From the NCBI RefSeq assembly GCF_014638355.1, contig NZ_BMFK01000001.1, forward strand, positions 2,123,160 to 2,187,159: a stretch of 64,000 bases of DNA. Reading direction: 5' to 3'. Below, piece by piece: positions 54,237 to 61,896 of the stretch. This stretch comes from Priestia taiwanensis. GTDB taxonomy: Bacteria; Bacillota; Bacilli; Bacillales; Bacillaceae_G. Position numbers and translations under genes: made by a program. The notes under the pieces are model-generated. The model was not told where the DNA came from, ran no database searches, and worked only from the letters and a program-made list of their open reading frames with translations. How positions within the stretch are numbered: position 1 is the first letter of the stretch; the number at the start of each line of letters is the position of its first letter.

Positions 54237-56087
54237 TTAATTTCCTTTAATTGAAATATTATAGTGATTAAACCACGTATGGATTTGCCCTAGATGTGCA
54301 AGTAATTGTGGTCCTGTCATTAATTGTCCAAACCATGGTACATGGAATGCTTTCCCTTCTGAATTGACGATTTCTTGAAGCTGATTACGGTCAAAGAACT
54401 CATGCAAGAGCGATGATTTATCTTCTAAGATACTTTGAAGCCACGTTGCGACTGCCTTCGTATACTGTGGATGATGTGTCTTCGGATATGGACTTTTCTT
54501 ACGGTATAGAATCTCATCCGGTAAGATACCTTCAAGTGCTTTACGTAGTAGACCTTTCTCACGGTTGTTGTGCATCTTCATTTCCCATGGGATATTCCAT
54601 ACATAGTCAACGAGACGATGATCGGCAAATGGCACACGAACTTCTAAGCTTGCTCCCATACTCATACGATCTTTCCTATCGAGTAACGTCGTCATGAACC
54701 AGGTCATGTTCATATAGAATAATTGACGTCGTTTCGCTTCAAGTGGGCTTTCCCCTTCTAGTGCTGGTGTTTCTGCCACTGTTTCTTCATAGCGATGCTG
54801 TACGTATTCTTTCAGTCGTAACTTTTTACGCCACTCTTCTTTTAATAATTGCTCACGTAAGTGTGTCGAGCGCATCCAAGGGAACGAATTAGCATTCAAA
54901 TCATCTTCACGATGAAACCACGGATAGCCACCGAATATTTCATCCGCGCACTCACCAGAAAGACTTACGACAAAGTCTTTTTTTATTTCACGGCAGAACC
55001 ATAATAGCGACGAATCTACATCTGCCATCCCCGGTAAATCCCGTACGTGTACTGCTTCAACAAGGTGATTGTATAACGTATCATTATCAATAACACAGCG
55101 ATGATGCTCTGTTTGAAATGTATTCGACATTAATTCAATCCAAGGCCCATCTGCATTCGGTTGGAATGCATTTGCCTTGAAATATTTTTCGTTATCTTCG
55201 TAGTCAATCGAGTATGTGTGGAGGCTCCCTTTTCCTTCTTGTTCAAATGCTTTTGCGGCAATGGCTGTAATTGCGCTTGAATCAACACCCCCAGAAAGGA
55301 ATGTACAAAGCGGAACGTCCGACACTAATTGTCTTGTAATCGCATCTTGCACAAGAAAGCGTACTTTTTCGACTGTTTCATCAAATGAATCTGTATGTGT
55401 TTCACTTTTCACATTCCAGTACCGCCATTTTTTCAACCCGTTTTTTGAAAATATAAGGACATGCCCTGGTCGAAGTTCTTCGACTCCAGCAAATACACCG
55501 TGTCCCGGAGAGCGTGATGGTCCTAAGCCAAATACTTCCGCTAAACCGTCATATCCAATCTCTGCTTTCACATTTGGATGAGCAAGAATTGCTTTTAACT
55601 CGGATGCGAAATATAGCTTTCCATATTCTTTTTTATAAAATAATGGCTTTACACCTAAACGATCACGCGCAATAAATACTTGCTCCTTCTGTTCATCCCA
55701 AATCGCAAATGCAAAAATACCGTTCAAATGATGGACACACTCTTCCTCCCATTCGATGTATGCTTTTAGCAATACTTCTGTATCCGAATGTGACTGGAAT
55801 GTGTATCCTCTCTTCAGCAACTCTTTCCGAATATCTTCCGTATTGTATAATTCTCCATTATACGAAATGGTATATGTGTTATCCCCTTTCTTCCGACTCA
55901 TCGGCTGTTTACCACCCTCTAAGTCAACAACAGAAAGACGTCGATGCCCAAATGCAACGTGGCAATTTAGCCATGTATTTTTATCATCTGGGCCACGCTT
56001 CGCTAAACATTTCGTCATTAGCTCGATTGCTTGCCTCTCTGTCTGGATATTCGCTGTATAGTCAATCCATCCCGTTATTCCACACAT
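54237..56087 (-). CDS. asnO: Asparagine synthetase (glutamine-hydrolysing)
   Basis: This enzyme makes asparagine from aspartate using ATP and glutamine. The 616-residue protein begins MCGITGW, giving the catalytic N-terminal Cys after Met removal, with the glutaminase signatures RRLSVVDLEGGKQPM and SYNGELYN. The synthetase domain has the PP-loop FLSGGVDSSAI and SGECADEIFGGYPW. The length matches B. subtilis AsnO (YisO), which is needed in sporulation; gene neighbours match too. An in-frame GTG lies one codon upstream. Confidence 0.93.
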   Translation of the reverse strand: MCGITGWIDYTANIQTERQAIELMTKCLAKRGPDDKNTWLNCHVAFGHRRLSVVDLEGGKQPMSRKKGDNTYTISYNGELYNTEDIRKELLKRGYTFQSHSDTEVLLKAYIEWEEECVHHLNGIFAFAIWDEQKEQVFIARDRLGVKPLFYKKEYGKLYFASELKAILAHPNVKAEIGYDGLAEVFGLGPSRSPGHGVFAGVEELRPGHVLIFSKNGLKKWRYWNVKSETHTDSFDETVEKVRFLVQDAITRQLVSDVPLCTFLSGGVDSSAITAIAAKAFEQEGKGSLHTYSIDYEDNEKYFKANAFQPNADGPWIELMSNTFQTEHHRCVIDNDTLYNHLVEAVHVRDLPGMADVDSSLLWFCREIKKDFVVSLSGECADEIFGGYPWFHREDDLNANSFPWMRSTHLREQLLKEEWRKKLRLKEYVQHRYEETVAETPALEGESPLEAKRRQLFYMNMTWFMTTLLDRKDRMSMGASLEVRVPFADHRLVDYVWNIPWEMKMHNNREKGLLRKALEGILPDEILYRKKSPYPKTHHPQYTKAVATWLQSILEDKSSLLHEFFDRNQLQEIVNSEGKAFHVPWFGQLMTGPQLLAHLGQIHTWFNHYNISIKGN

Positions 56088-56235
56088 CACGCCTCATCCT
56101 CTCTTCCGTTTGAACTGAAATGATATATAACATATGCCTATTCAGTATAAACGTGAACTTTTTTATGAAAGGACGTTATAAATTCACCTAGATGTGTCTA
56201 TAACGAGAAATGACAGCTACGATAGGAGGGATAAG

Positions 56236-56781
56236 ATGAATCGTTATCAATTATTACAAGAACAACCTCGAGCATATACGAGTGGGAATGTCGAATATAT
56301 AAACAATGAGTGGGTCTTCTTTGATGAGGAAAGTGATGAAGCATACTTATTGGCTGACTTTGTTAGCGAAGATTTAGAAATTCATATGAATGAAGTGTGG
56401 ATACGAGCATATTTCTTTGAAGATGATGTTATTCAAATCGAAAACAAACAATACTTTCTACAACACGGTGAATACATTCGCATTCGAAAAAAATTACAAA
56501 CAAGTTATCAAGAATTTCTGCATGAGTTAAGCGATGAAGCATTCACAAAATTAGTCGATGCATTAAATGAGCTTGATTATTCTATTTACGATTGCATCTA
56601 TTGCCATAACTTCTTGTCCTTCCAACCGAAAGACAAAAGTGCGCAAGGTATTAACTTTTTCCTCTTTGATAATGAAGACTTAGTATGTTCCTTGCATCAT
56701 TCATTCATTCGAGATGCTACTATTGTAAAGGATCGCTTTTCATTTGCCAGGACAGATGGACTTATGATGGAAATACACTAA
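56236..56781 (+). CDS. DUF2777-like protein (yisN position)
   Basis: This 181-residue soluble protein is acidic and aromatic, with NNEWVFFDEESDEAYLL near 24-40 and a cysteine pair in DCIYCHNFLSF near 129. The pattern fits what I recall of DUF2777, and the place between asnO and yisL is that of B. subtilis yisN. The ATG at 56236 follows TAGGAGGG. The function is unknown; a spore role is possible because of its neighbours. Confidence 0.65.
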   Translation: MNRYQLLQEQPRAYTSGNVEYINNEWVFFDEESDEAYLLADFVSEDLEIHMNEVWIRAYFFEDDVIQIENKQYFLQHGEYIRIRKKLQTSYQEFLHELSDEAFTKLVDALNELDYSIYDCIYCHNFLSFQPKDKSAQGINFFLFDNEDLVCSLHHSFIRDATIVKDRFSFARTDGLMMEIH

Positions 56782-56783
56782 CA

Positions 56784-56820
56784 AAAATCAGCTATGCTTC
56801 AATAGCTGATTTTTTTCGTT
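56784..56820. terminator. Bidirectional terminator
   Basis: AAAATCAGCTAT / ATAGCTGATTTT stem followed by TTT, between convergent genes. Confidence 0.85.
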
Positions 56821-56863
56821 ATCCATACAAAAAAAGACCCGAAATCGAGTCCTTTACGATACC

Positions 56864-57211
56864 TTATAAGAAATGCATACCTAATGGTAAGCGTAATCCT
56901 AAAGCAACTGTTAATACTAATGATACACCAAATACTGCCCAAGCCATGCCTGTCGGTCTGCCTTTTTGTGTACGTACAAGTACCATTTCAATACCTGCAA
57001 TTACTACAACTCCAAGTACTGCTTTTCCATAGTGTTCGCCAGAAATCTTTGTTAAAGATAATAAAATCCAAATTCCTGAACCAATTACAGCGAAATACAG
57101 CATACGCGCTGTCATATGTACGATTTTTTTTGTTTTTGCGTTGCCCGCCATTAGTGCCACTACAAATAATAGAAGTACTACTGCCCAAGACGTAATATGC
57201 ATATGGATCAT
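56864..57211 (-). CDS. yisL: YisL family membrane protein (DUF1516)
   Basis: This 115-residue protein has four membrane helices and begins MIHMHITSWAVVLLLFVVAL, ending in GLRLPLGMHFL, the YisL pattern. Position beside asnO and yisK agrees with B. subtilis. ATG follows AAAGGGG. The function is unknown. Confidence 0.85.
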   Translation of the reverse strand: MIHMHITSWAVVLLLFVVALMAGNAKTKKIVHMTARMLYFAVIGSGIWILLSLTKISGEHYGKAVLGVVVIAGIEMVLVRTQKGRPTGMAWAVFGVSLVLTVALGLRLPLGMHFL

Positions 57212-57350
57212 GATGCCAATCCCCTTTCTTTTCCCTTTTGCTCATCATATCATGAACATTATACAACATAGAAATATTTCGAACTAGTCTAGTAAAAATG
57301 ATATACTATACTTGAGGTACTATGCTTTTAAGAAAGTGGAGGGGAATTGC

Positions 57351-58559
57351 ATGACAACTACAAAAGGTATTATTGCATTAACTGAAACATACGGAGCAAA
57401 GAACTATCATCCGCTACCAATCGTTATTTCGAAAGCGGAAGGTATTTGGGTAGAAGATCCAGAAGGTAACAAATACATGGATATGTTAAGTGCATATTCA
57501 GCAGTAAATCAAGGTCATCGTCATCCAACGATTATTCAAGCACTCAAGGACCAAGCAGACCGCGTTACGCTAACATCACGAGCATTTCATAGTGATAACT
57601 TAGGTGCATGGTATGAAAAAGTAAGTAACATCACAAACAAAGAAATGGTTCTACCAATGAATACAGGTGCAGAAGCAGTCGAAACAGCAGTGAAAACCGC
57701 AAGACGCTGGGCATATGATGTGAAGAAAGTAGAAGAAAATGCAGCTGAGATCATCGTATGTATCGATAATTTCCACGGTCGTACAATGGCAGCGGTTTCA
57801 ATGTCATCAAATGATGAGTACAAGCGTGGCTTCGGTCCAATGCTACCAGGTGTGAAAGTCATTCCTTACGGTGATATTGAAGCATTAAAAGTAGCAATTA
57901 CACCAAATACAGCGGCATTTATCGTGGAGCCAATTCAAGGTGAAGCAGGCATCATTATTCCACCAGCAGGATACTTGAAACAAGTAGCAGAGCTATGCAA
58001 AGAAAACAATGTACTATTCGTTGCTGATGAAATCCAAACTGGCCTCGGCCGTACTGGAAAAATGTTCGCATGTGACTGGGATGATATAACACCGGACATG
58101 TACATTTTAGGTAAAGCACTTGGTGGCGGAGTATTCCCAATTTCTTGTGTCGCAGCAAATCGTGACATCTTAAGCGTATTCGAGCCAGGTTCACACGGAT
58201 CGACATTCGGAGGAAATCCACTTGCGTGTGCTGTATCCATTGCATCATTAGACGTTCTTAACGATGAGAAACTAGTAGAACGTTCTCTTGAACTTGGAAC
58301 ATACCTTTTAGGAAAACTACAAGAAATTGATAACCCAGTTATTCAGGAAGTGCGTGGAAAAGGGCTATTCGTTGGTATTGAGCTAACAACAGCGGCTCGT
58401 CCATATTGCGAGAAGTTAAAAGAAAAAGGCATTCTATGTAAAGAAACACATGACAATGTCATTCGTATTGCACCACCACTCATTATTACAAAAGAAGAAT
58501 TAGACGACGCATTACACAAAATTGTCGAAGTTCTATCATTAGAAACAATTCAAAACTAA
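57351..58559 (+). CDS. rocD: Ornithine aminotransferase
   Basis: RocD converts ornithine and 2-oxoglutarate to glutamate semialdehyde and glutamate in arginine catabolism, using PLP. The 402-residue class III aminotransferase has [15 protein letters not shown] near 104-118, the PLP-binding Asp226 in [12 protein letters not shown], and the Schiff-base Lys255 in LGKALGGG. The ATG at 57351 follows GTGGAGGGG. It stands alone here, without rocE or rocF, as in the cereus group. Confidence 0.94.
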   Translation: MTTTKGIIALTETYGAKNYHPLPIVISKAEGIWVEDPEGNKYMDMLSAYSAVNQGHRHPTIIQALKDQADRVTLTSRAFHSDNLGAWYEKVSNITNKEMVLPMNTGAEAVETAVKTARRWAYDVKKVEENAAEIIVCIDNFHGRTMAAVSMSSNDEYKRGFGPMLPGVKVIPYGDIEALKVAITPNTAAFIVEPIQGEAGIIIPPAGYLKQVAELCKENNVLFVADEIQTGLGRTGKMFACDWDDITPDMYILGKALGGGVFPISCVAANRDILSVFEPGSHGSTFGGNPLACAVSIASLDVLNDEKLVERSLELGTYLLGKLQEIDNPVIQEVRGKGLFVGIELTTAARPYCEKLKEKGILCKETHDNVIRIAPPLIITKEELDDALHKIVEVLSLETIQN

Positions 58560-58568
58560 TAGATATAC

Positions 58569-58603
58569 AAAAGGGACAAGGTTATCATACCTCGTCCCTT
58601 TTC
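58569..58603. terminator. Bidirectional terminator between rocD and yisK
   Basis: AAAAGGGACAAGG / CCTCGTCCCTTTT stem with an eight-base loop. Confidence 0.85.
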
Positions 58604-58605
58604 TA

Positions 58606-59505
58606 CTACTTCACTGTATTACGTAACGTACCAATACTTTCAATCGTAATTTCAATACAATCACCAGATTGCAAGAATTTCGGGGGATTGAATCCATTTC
58701 CTACGCCAGACGGTGTACCTGTTGCAATAACATCACCTGGCTCCAACGTCATACCTTGTGAAATAATTGATACAATTGTTGGAATGTCGAACATCATACT
58801 AGCTGTATTGCCATCTTGGCGTACTTCTCCGTTTACTTTCGTTACAACAGATAAGTTTTGTGCGTTTTCCACGCTACTCTTCTCTACTAGATAAGGGCCC
58901 ATTGGACACGTCGTATCTAACGTTTTTCCTAGGAAAAATTGTTTATGTTGTTTTTGACGATCACGTGCTGTAATGTCATTCACAATCGTATACCCGAATA
59001 TATAATCAAACGCTTCTTCTACTGAAATATCGCGTCCTTTCTTTCCAATCACAACGGCTAATTCCCCTTCATAATCTAATTTACTTGTAAGATTGTGATG
59101 AGATAATACTTCTTCCTCTGTTCCAATTACCGACGTTGGTGCTTTCGTAAATACCATCATATGCTCTGGAATATCGTCTTTACTTCCCATTTCTAATACA
59201 TGGTCTGCGTAGTTCTTTCCAACGCAAAATACATTTTTACGTGGGTAAGGAATTGGCGCTTCCATTTTCACATCTGCTAATTTGTAGATGCTCTTCTCTG
59301 TTAGCTTATTATATGAATCTAGCACTTCCTTCACTAGATGAATGAACAATTCTCCCACCTCTATACATGCAATCATCGTTTCTGGAATAACAGCATCAAG
59401 ACATAGTTCTTCTACTGCACGTCCAATATGAATGACTTCCTGCTTTGCTTCTTCTACTATTCCAACATGTTGCTCATCTTGTACACGAAACGTTACGAAT
59501 TTCAT
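58606..59505 (-). CDS. yisK: Fumarylacetoacetate-hydrolase-family protein YisK
   Basis: This 299-residue protein has a short N-terminal domain and the FAH domain with KNVFCVGKNYADHVLEM, LDYEGELAVVIGKKGRDIS (metal-binding Glu residues) and EPGDVIATGTPSGVG. B. subtilis YisK has the same layout and has been reported as an oxaloacetate decarboxylase tied to the Mbl cytoskeleton. It differs clearly from the catabolic FAH protein at 28.9 kb. The ATG at 59505 follows AGGAGTTGGAG. It is divergent from gerP. Confidence 0.88.
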   Translation of the reverse strand: MKFVTFRVQDEQHVGIVEEAKQEVIHIGRAVEELCLDAVIPETMIACIEVGELFIHLVKEVLDSYNKLTEKSIYKLADVKMEAPIPYPRKNVFCVGKNYADHVLEMGSKDDIPEHMMVFTKAPTSVIGTEEEVLSHHNLTSKLDYEGELAVVIGKKGRDISVEEAFDYIFGYTIVNDITARDRQKQHKQFFLGKTLDTTCPMGPYLVEKSSVENAQNLSVVTKVNGEVRQDGNTASMMFDIPTIVSIISQGMTLEPGDVIATGTPSGVGNGFNPPKFLQSGDCIEITIESIGTLRNTVK

Positions 59506-59574
59506 TTTCTCCAACTCCTCTTGTAGTATGAAAGCCTCTCTTATATATTCGGAAATCATCCATGTAAATCCTTC

Positions 59575-59602
59575 ACACCTTTAGTCATAAGTCCATATGA
59601 TA
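59575..59602 (+). promoter_or_regulatory. Sigma-K promoter of the gerP operon
   Basis: AC at 59575-59576, a 17-base spacer and CATATGATA at 59594-59602 match the sigma-K consensus AC-N16/17-CATAnnnTA. It lies about 38 bases before gerPA. gerP is known to be expressed in the mother cell late in sporulation. Confidence 0.75.
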
Positions 59603-59639
59603 ACACAGAAACTAACTCATACAACAAAGGGTGTTCACT

Positions 59640-59861
59640 ATGCCTGCATACGTAGGAATCGTCAAAATCTTGAACATGGGTGGTAGTAGTATTTTCAATA
59701 TTGGAGACGTTAACTTAATTTATCCGGTCAGTAATGCAAAGACATTCGCAGGTGCAGGTTCCTTTAACACTGGAGACGGCCTAGCTGTGTATAACCAACA
59801 AAGTGTCACAAGCGTGAATGACTCTGACCTCAATGACCAAAATATCGTTGGAAATATATAA
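59640..59861 (+). CDS. gerPA: Spore germination protein GerPA
   Basis: GerP proteins are inner-coat proteins that let germinants pass through the coat. This 73-residue protein has the GerPA/GerPF fold pattern: MPAYVGIVKILNMGGSSIFN at the start, FAGAGSFNTGDGLAVYN and a final DSDLNDQNIVGNI. ATG follows AAGGGTG. It is the first gene of the operon. Confidence 0.92.
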   Translation: MPAYVGIVKILNMGGSSIFNIGDVNLIYPVSNAKTFAGAGSFNTGDGLAVYNQQSVTSVNDSDLNDQNIVGNI

Positions 59862-59890
59862 ACATTCACCACCTAGAAGGAGGAAGAACC

Positions 59891-60082
59891 GTGAATTTCT
59901 ATATTAACCAAAGCATTATTATTAACCATCTCAAAGTAGGAGGCATTACGAACTCTTCCGTGTTTCAAATTGGAAGTGTCGGAATGATTAAAGCACTCGC
60001 AGAAGGACGAAATACAGGAAACTTCACGCAAGCAGCTCCTCCACTTCAGGCAAAGGGACAAAGTATAAAAACATCAAGATAG
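59891..60082 (+). CDS. gerPB: Spore germination protein GerPB
   Basis: This 63-residue protein matches GerPB: MNFYINQSIIINHLKVGGIT, then SSVFQIGSVGMIKALAEG. It starts with GTG, seven bases after AAGGAGGAAG, 29 bases after gerPA. It is thought to be an inner-coat component with GerPA. Confidence 0.9.
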   Translation: MNFYINQSIIINHLKVGGITNSSVFQIGSVGMIKALAEGRNTGNFTQAAPPLQAKGQSIKTSR

Positions 60083-60125
60083 AGAAAAATACTATTATGC
60101 AACCGCATGATCGGAGGTGGTTTCC

Positions 60126-60737
60126 TTGCAGGAGGAAATATACAAGTACCTTCAACAGCTACACGCATGTATCCAACAACAAGAAGCACGAATACGAACA
60201 TTAGAAACACAAGTTACCACTTTACAGAAAGAAGTAGAAGAAATAAAGAAGAAGCCTCTTACGATTGAAAAAATAGAATACAAGTTTGACCAACTAAAAG
60301 TGGAAACATTAGAAGGGACGCTCAATATCGGTTTGAATCCATTAAATGAACCTACTAGTATCGAAGACTTTGAAATTACGAATCAAAAAGTGAATATTCG
60401 CATGGACGAATACAAAAATCCAACCATTGAACAAGATATTTCAAGCGACATTCATACGTATTTAACCCAACACGGGCTACCGCGCATTCGTGAATTAGAA
60501 GGAGAATATCGTATCCAATTAACAGATCAATACCGCCAATTAATGATTGAGGATATACGTGTGCAAGTGGAACCACGTATCCCTTATTACTTCTCACAAA
60601 TGCAACAACATCCCGAAATTATCAATAATCCTGCACTCCTGAAAGAAACGATTCTACAGAAGATGATTCAAGACATCGATCAAGCATTCATTGCCTTTAT
60701 TCAACACTTCCCTACTAATCTGAAAAAGGACGGATAA
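60126..60737 (+). CDS. gerPC: Spore germination protein GerPC
   Basis: This 203-residue protein has an N-terminal coiled coil (about 10-45: LHACIQQQEARIRTLETQVT...) and a C-terminal domain with the family's IEKIEYKFDQLKVETLEGTLNIG and IQLTDQYRQLMIEDIRVQV. The start is TTG, eight bases after GGAGGTGG. GerPC is the largest GerP protein and may be the scaffold on which the small ones assemble. Confidence 0.9.
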   Translation: MQEEIYKYLQQLHACIQQQEARIRTLETQVTTLQKEVEEIKKKPLTIEKIEYKFDQLKVETLEGTLNIGLNPLNEPTSIEDFEITNQKVNIRMDEYKNPTIEQDISSDIHTYLTQHGLPRIRELEGEYRIQLTDQYRQLMIEDIRVQVEPRIPYYFSQMQQHPEIINNPALLKETILQKMIQDIDQAFIAFIQHFPTNLKKDG

Positions 60738-60740
60738 GAA

Positions 60741-60920
60741 TGATTAACTTTCATGTCACAAATCGTGAATTATGTGTGTGCAATATTAAAGTAGGCGGTG
60801 TTACTTCCTCCTCGCTTTTCCTTATTGGAGATGCCGAAACTCTTACAATGGCTTCCTTATTCGATACACCGCCTGAATCTGTTATTATCGGGCCTTTCGT
60901 TCCACTTTCGTTATCTTAAG
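60741..60920 (+). CDS. gerPD: Spore germination protein GerPD
   Basis: This 59-residue protein begins MINFHVTNRELCVCNIKVGG and has SSSLFLIGDAETLTMASLFDTPPESVIIGPFVPL, the GerPD pattern. The ATG is four bases after the gerPC stop, so the genes are translationally coupled. Its usual location between gerPC and gerPE supports the call. Confidence 0.88.
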
Positions 60921-60937
60921 AAAAGAAGGTGCTTTCT

Positions 60938-61378
60938 TTGTTCAAACGTACGTCTCTTGTCGATGGTGTTATCGTCAACTCTTTCGCCGAGAGTTCGATT
61001 TGCCAAATTGGCGATTCAAATGAAATTGTCGCCTACGATGCCGTATTTGCTTTGCAACGACGCTTTGCATCTTTTAACGGCAATGAAGGCACGGCAGAAC
61101 ACGAGGCAATTTCCCAAAAAGAAATGCCATTTCCTACTTACCCAGATGAAGTACGAATGGCGGTATTTCATGAAAAGCCATTCATTCACGTTCACCGCGT
61201 TCGTATACTTGGGGTCAGCTCTTCTAGTCTTCTTCATGTTGGGTCTACGAATCGTGTCTTTCTCCAAGCAAAAATTAAACATATTCGTGAGTATGATATT
61301 TTGCCAGGGGAAACAAATAAACAAATGGCTGAACTACATGATATGTTCGACGGAATTGTACAACAGGAAAAGGAGTGA
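60938..61378 (+). CDS. gerPE: Spore germination protein GerPE
   Basis: This 146-residue protein has the GerPE pattern: RTSLVDGVIVNSFAESSICQIGDS near the start and VHRVRILGVSSSSLLHVGSTNRVFLQAKIKHIRE near the end. TTG at 60938 after GAAGGTG is the likely start; a GTG at 60929 overlaps the ribosome site. It precedes two GerPF-like genes. Confidence 0.88.
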   Translation: MFKRTSLVDGVIVNSFAESSICQIGDSNEIVAYDAVFALQRRFASFNGNEGTAEHEAISQKEMPFPTYPDEVRMAVFHEKPFIHVHRVRILGVSSSSLLHVGSTNRVFLQAKIKHIREYDILPGETNKQMAELHDMFDGIVQQEKE

Positions 61379-61383
61379 ACTAT

Positions 61384-61599
61384 ATGCCAGCAGTAGTAGG
61401 AGTTGTTTTTGTAGATAAAAATAACGGGGCCATTAGTACAGGATTCTGTAACCGACTAGCGCCACGTGGAGATTTCAGAAGTGCACATGGCGCTGGATTC
61501 GATAGCGTTGGCGAACTCAAAACAATCGTCAATCATGCCAATGAAACGTTTGTGAACGACTGTGATGTGTTTGACCAAGTATTTCTCTTTGATTTATAG
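61384..61599 (+). CDS. Extra GerPA/GerPF-family protein
   Basis: This 71-residue protein begins MPAVVGVVFVDKNNGAISTG and clearly belongs to the GerPA/GerPF family by length, start and the NDCDVFDQ near the end that parallels DSDVxDQ. It has two cysteines (GFCNRL, DCDV), which are absent from the neighbouring GerPF, and a divergent centre. ATG follows AAAGGAG, overlapping the end of gerPE, and its stop overlaps the ribosome site of gerPF. The usual gerP operon has six genes; this is a seventh. Confidence 0.82.
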   Translation: MPAVVGVVFVDKNNGAISTGFCNRLAPRGDFRSAHGAGFDSVGELKTIVNHANETFVNDCDVFDQVFLFDL

Positions 61600-61611
61600 G
61601 AGGTGAATCTC

Positions 61612-61827
61612 ATGCCATCCATTATCGGTGCATTTATCATTCAAAATAGCGACGGCTCCATTAATACGGGGGACTTCAACAATATCTCTCCAAAAACAGC
61701 AACGAAAGTATTCTCTGGTCAAGGGGGCGCTAACGTCGGTGACGTAACAGCTGTCTTCAACGGATTTAACGCAACAAATACATTAGATGCTGACGTATTA
61801 GACCAAGATCAAATTTTAGGCGCATAA
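61612..61827 (+). CDS. gerPF: Spore germination protein GerPF
   Basis: This 71-residue protein begins MPSIIGAFIIQNSDGSINTG and ends DADVLDQDQILGA, the GerPF pattern, with SGQGGANVGDV in the middle. ATG follows TAGGAGGTG, 12 bases after the extra paralogue. It is the last gene of the operon, before a terminator. Confidence 0.92.
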   Translation: MPSIIGAFIIQNSDGSINTGDFNNISPKTATKVFSGQGGANVGDVTAVFNGFNATNTLDADVLDQDQILGA

Positions 61828-61876
61828 AAAAAGAAGGTGTCCTCATTTTCATTGATGGATACCTTCTTTTTTTAAC
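61828..61876. terminator. Bidirectional terminator between gerPF and addA
   Basis: AAAAAAAGAAGGTGTCC / GGATACCTTCTTTTTTT stem with one wobble pair, between convergent genes. Confidence 0.85.
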
Positions 61877-61896
61877 TAATTTGTTACATTCTCCAA

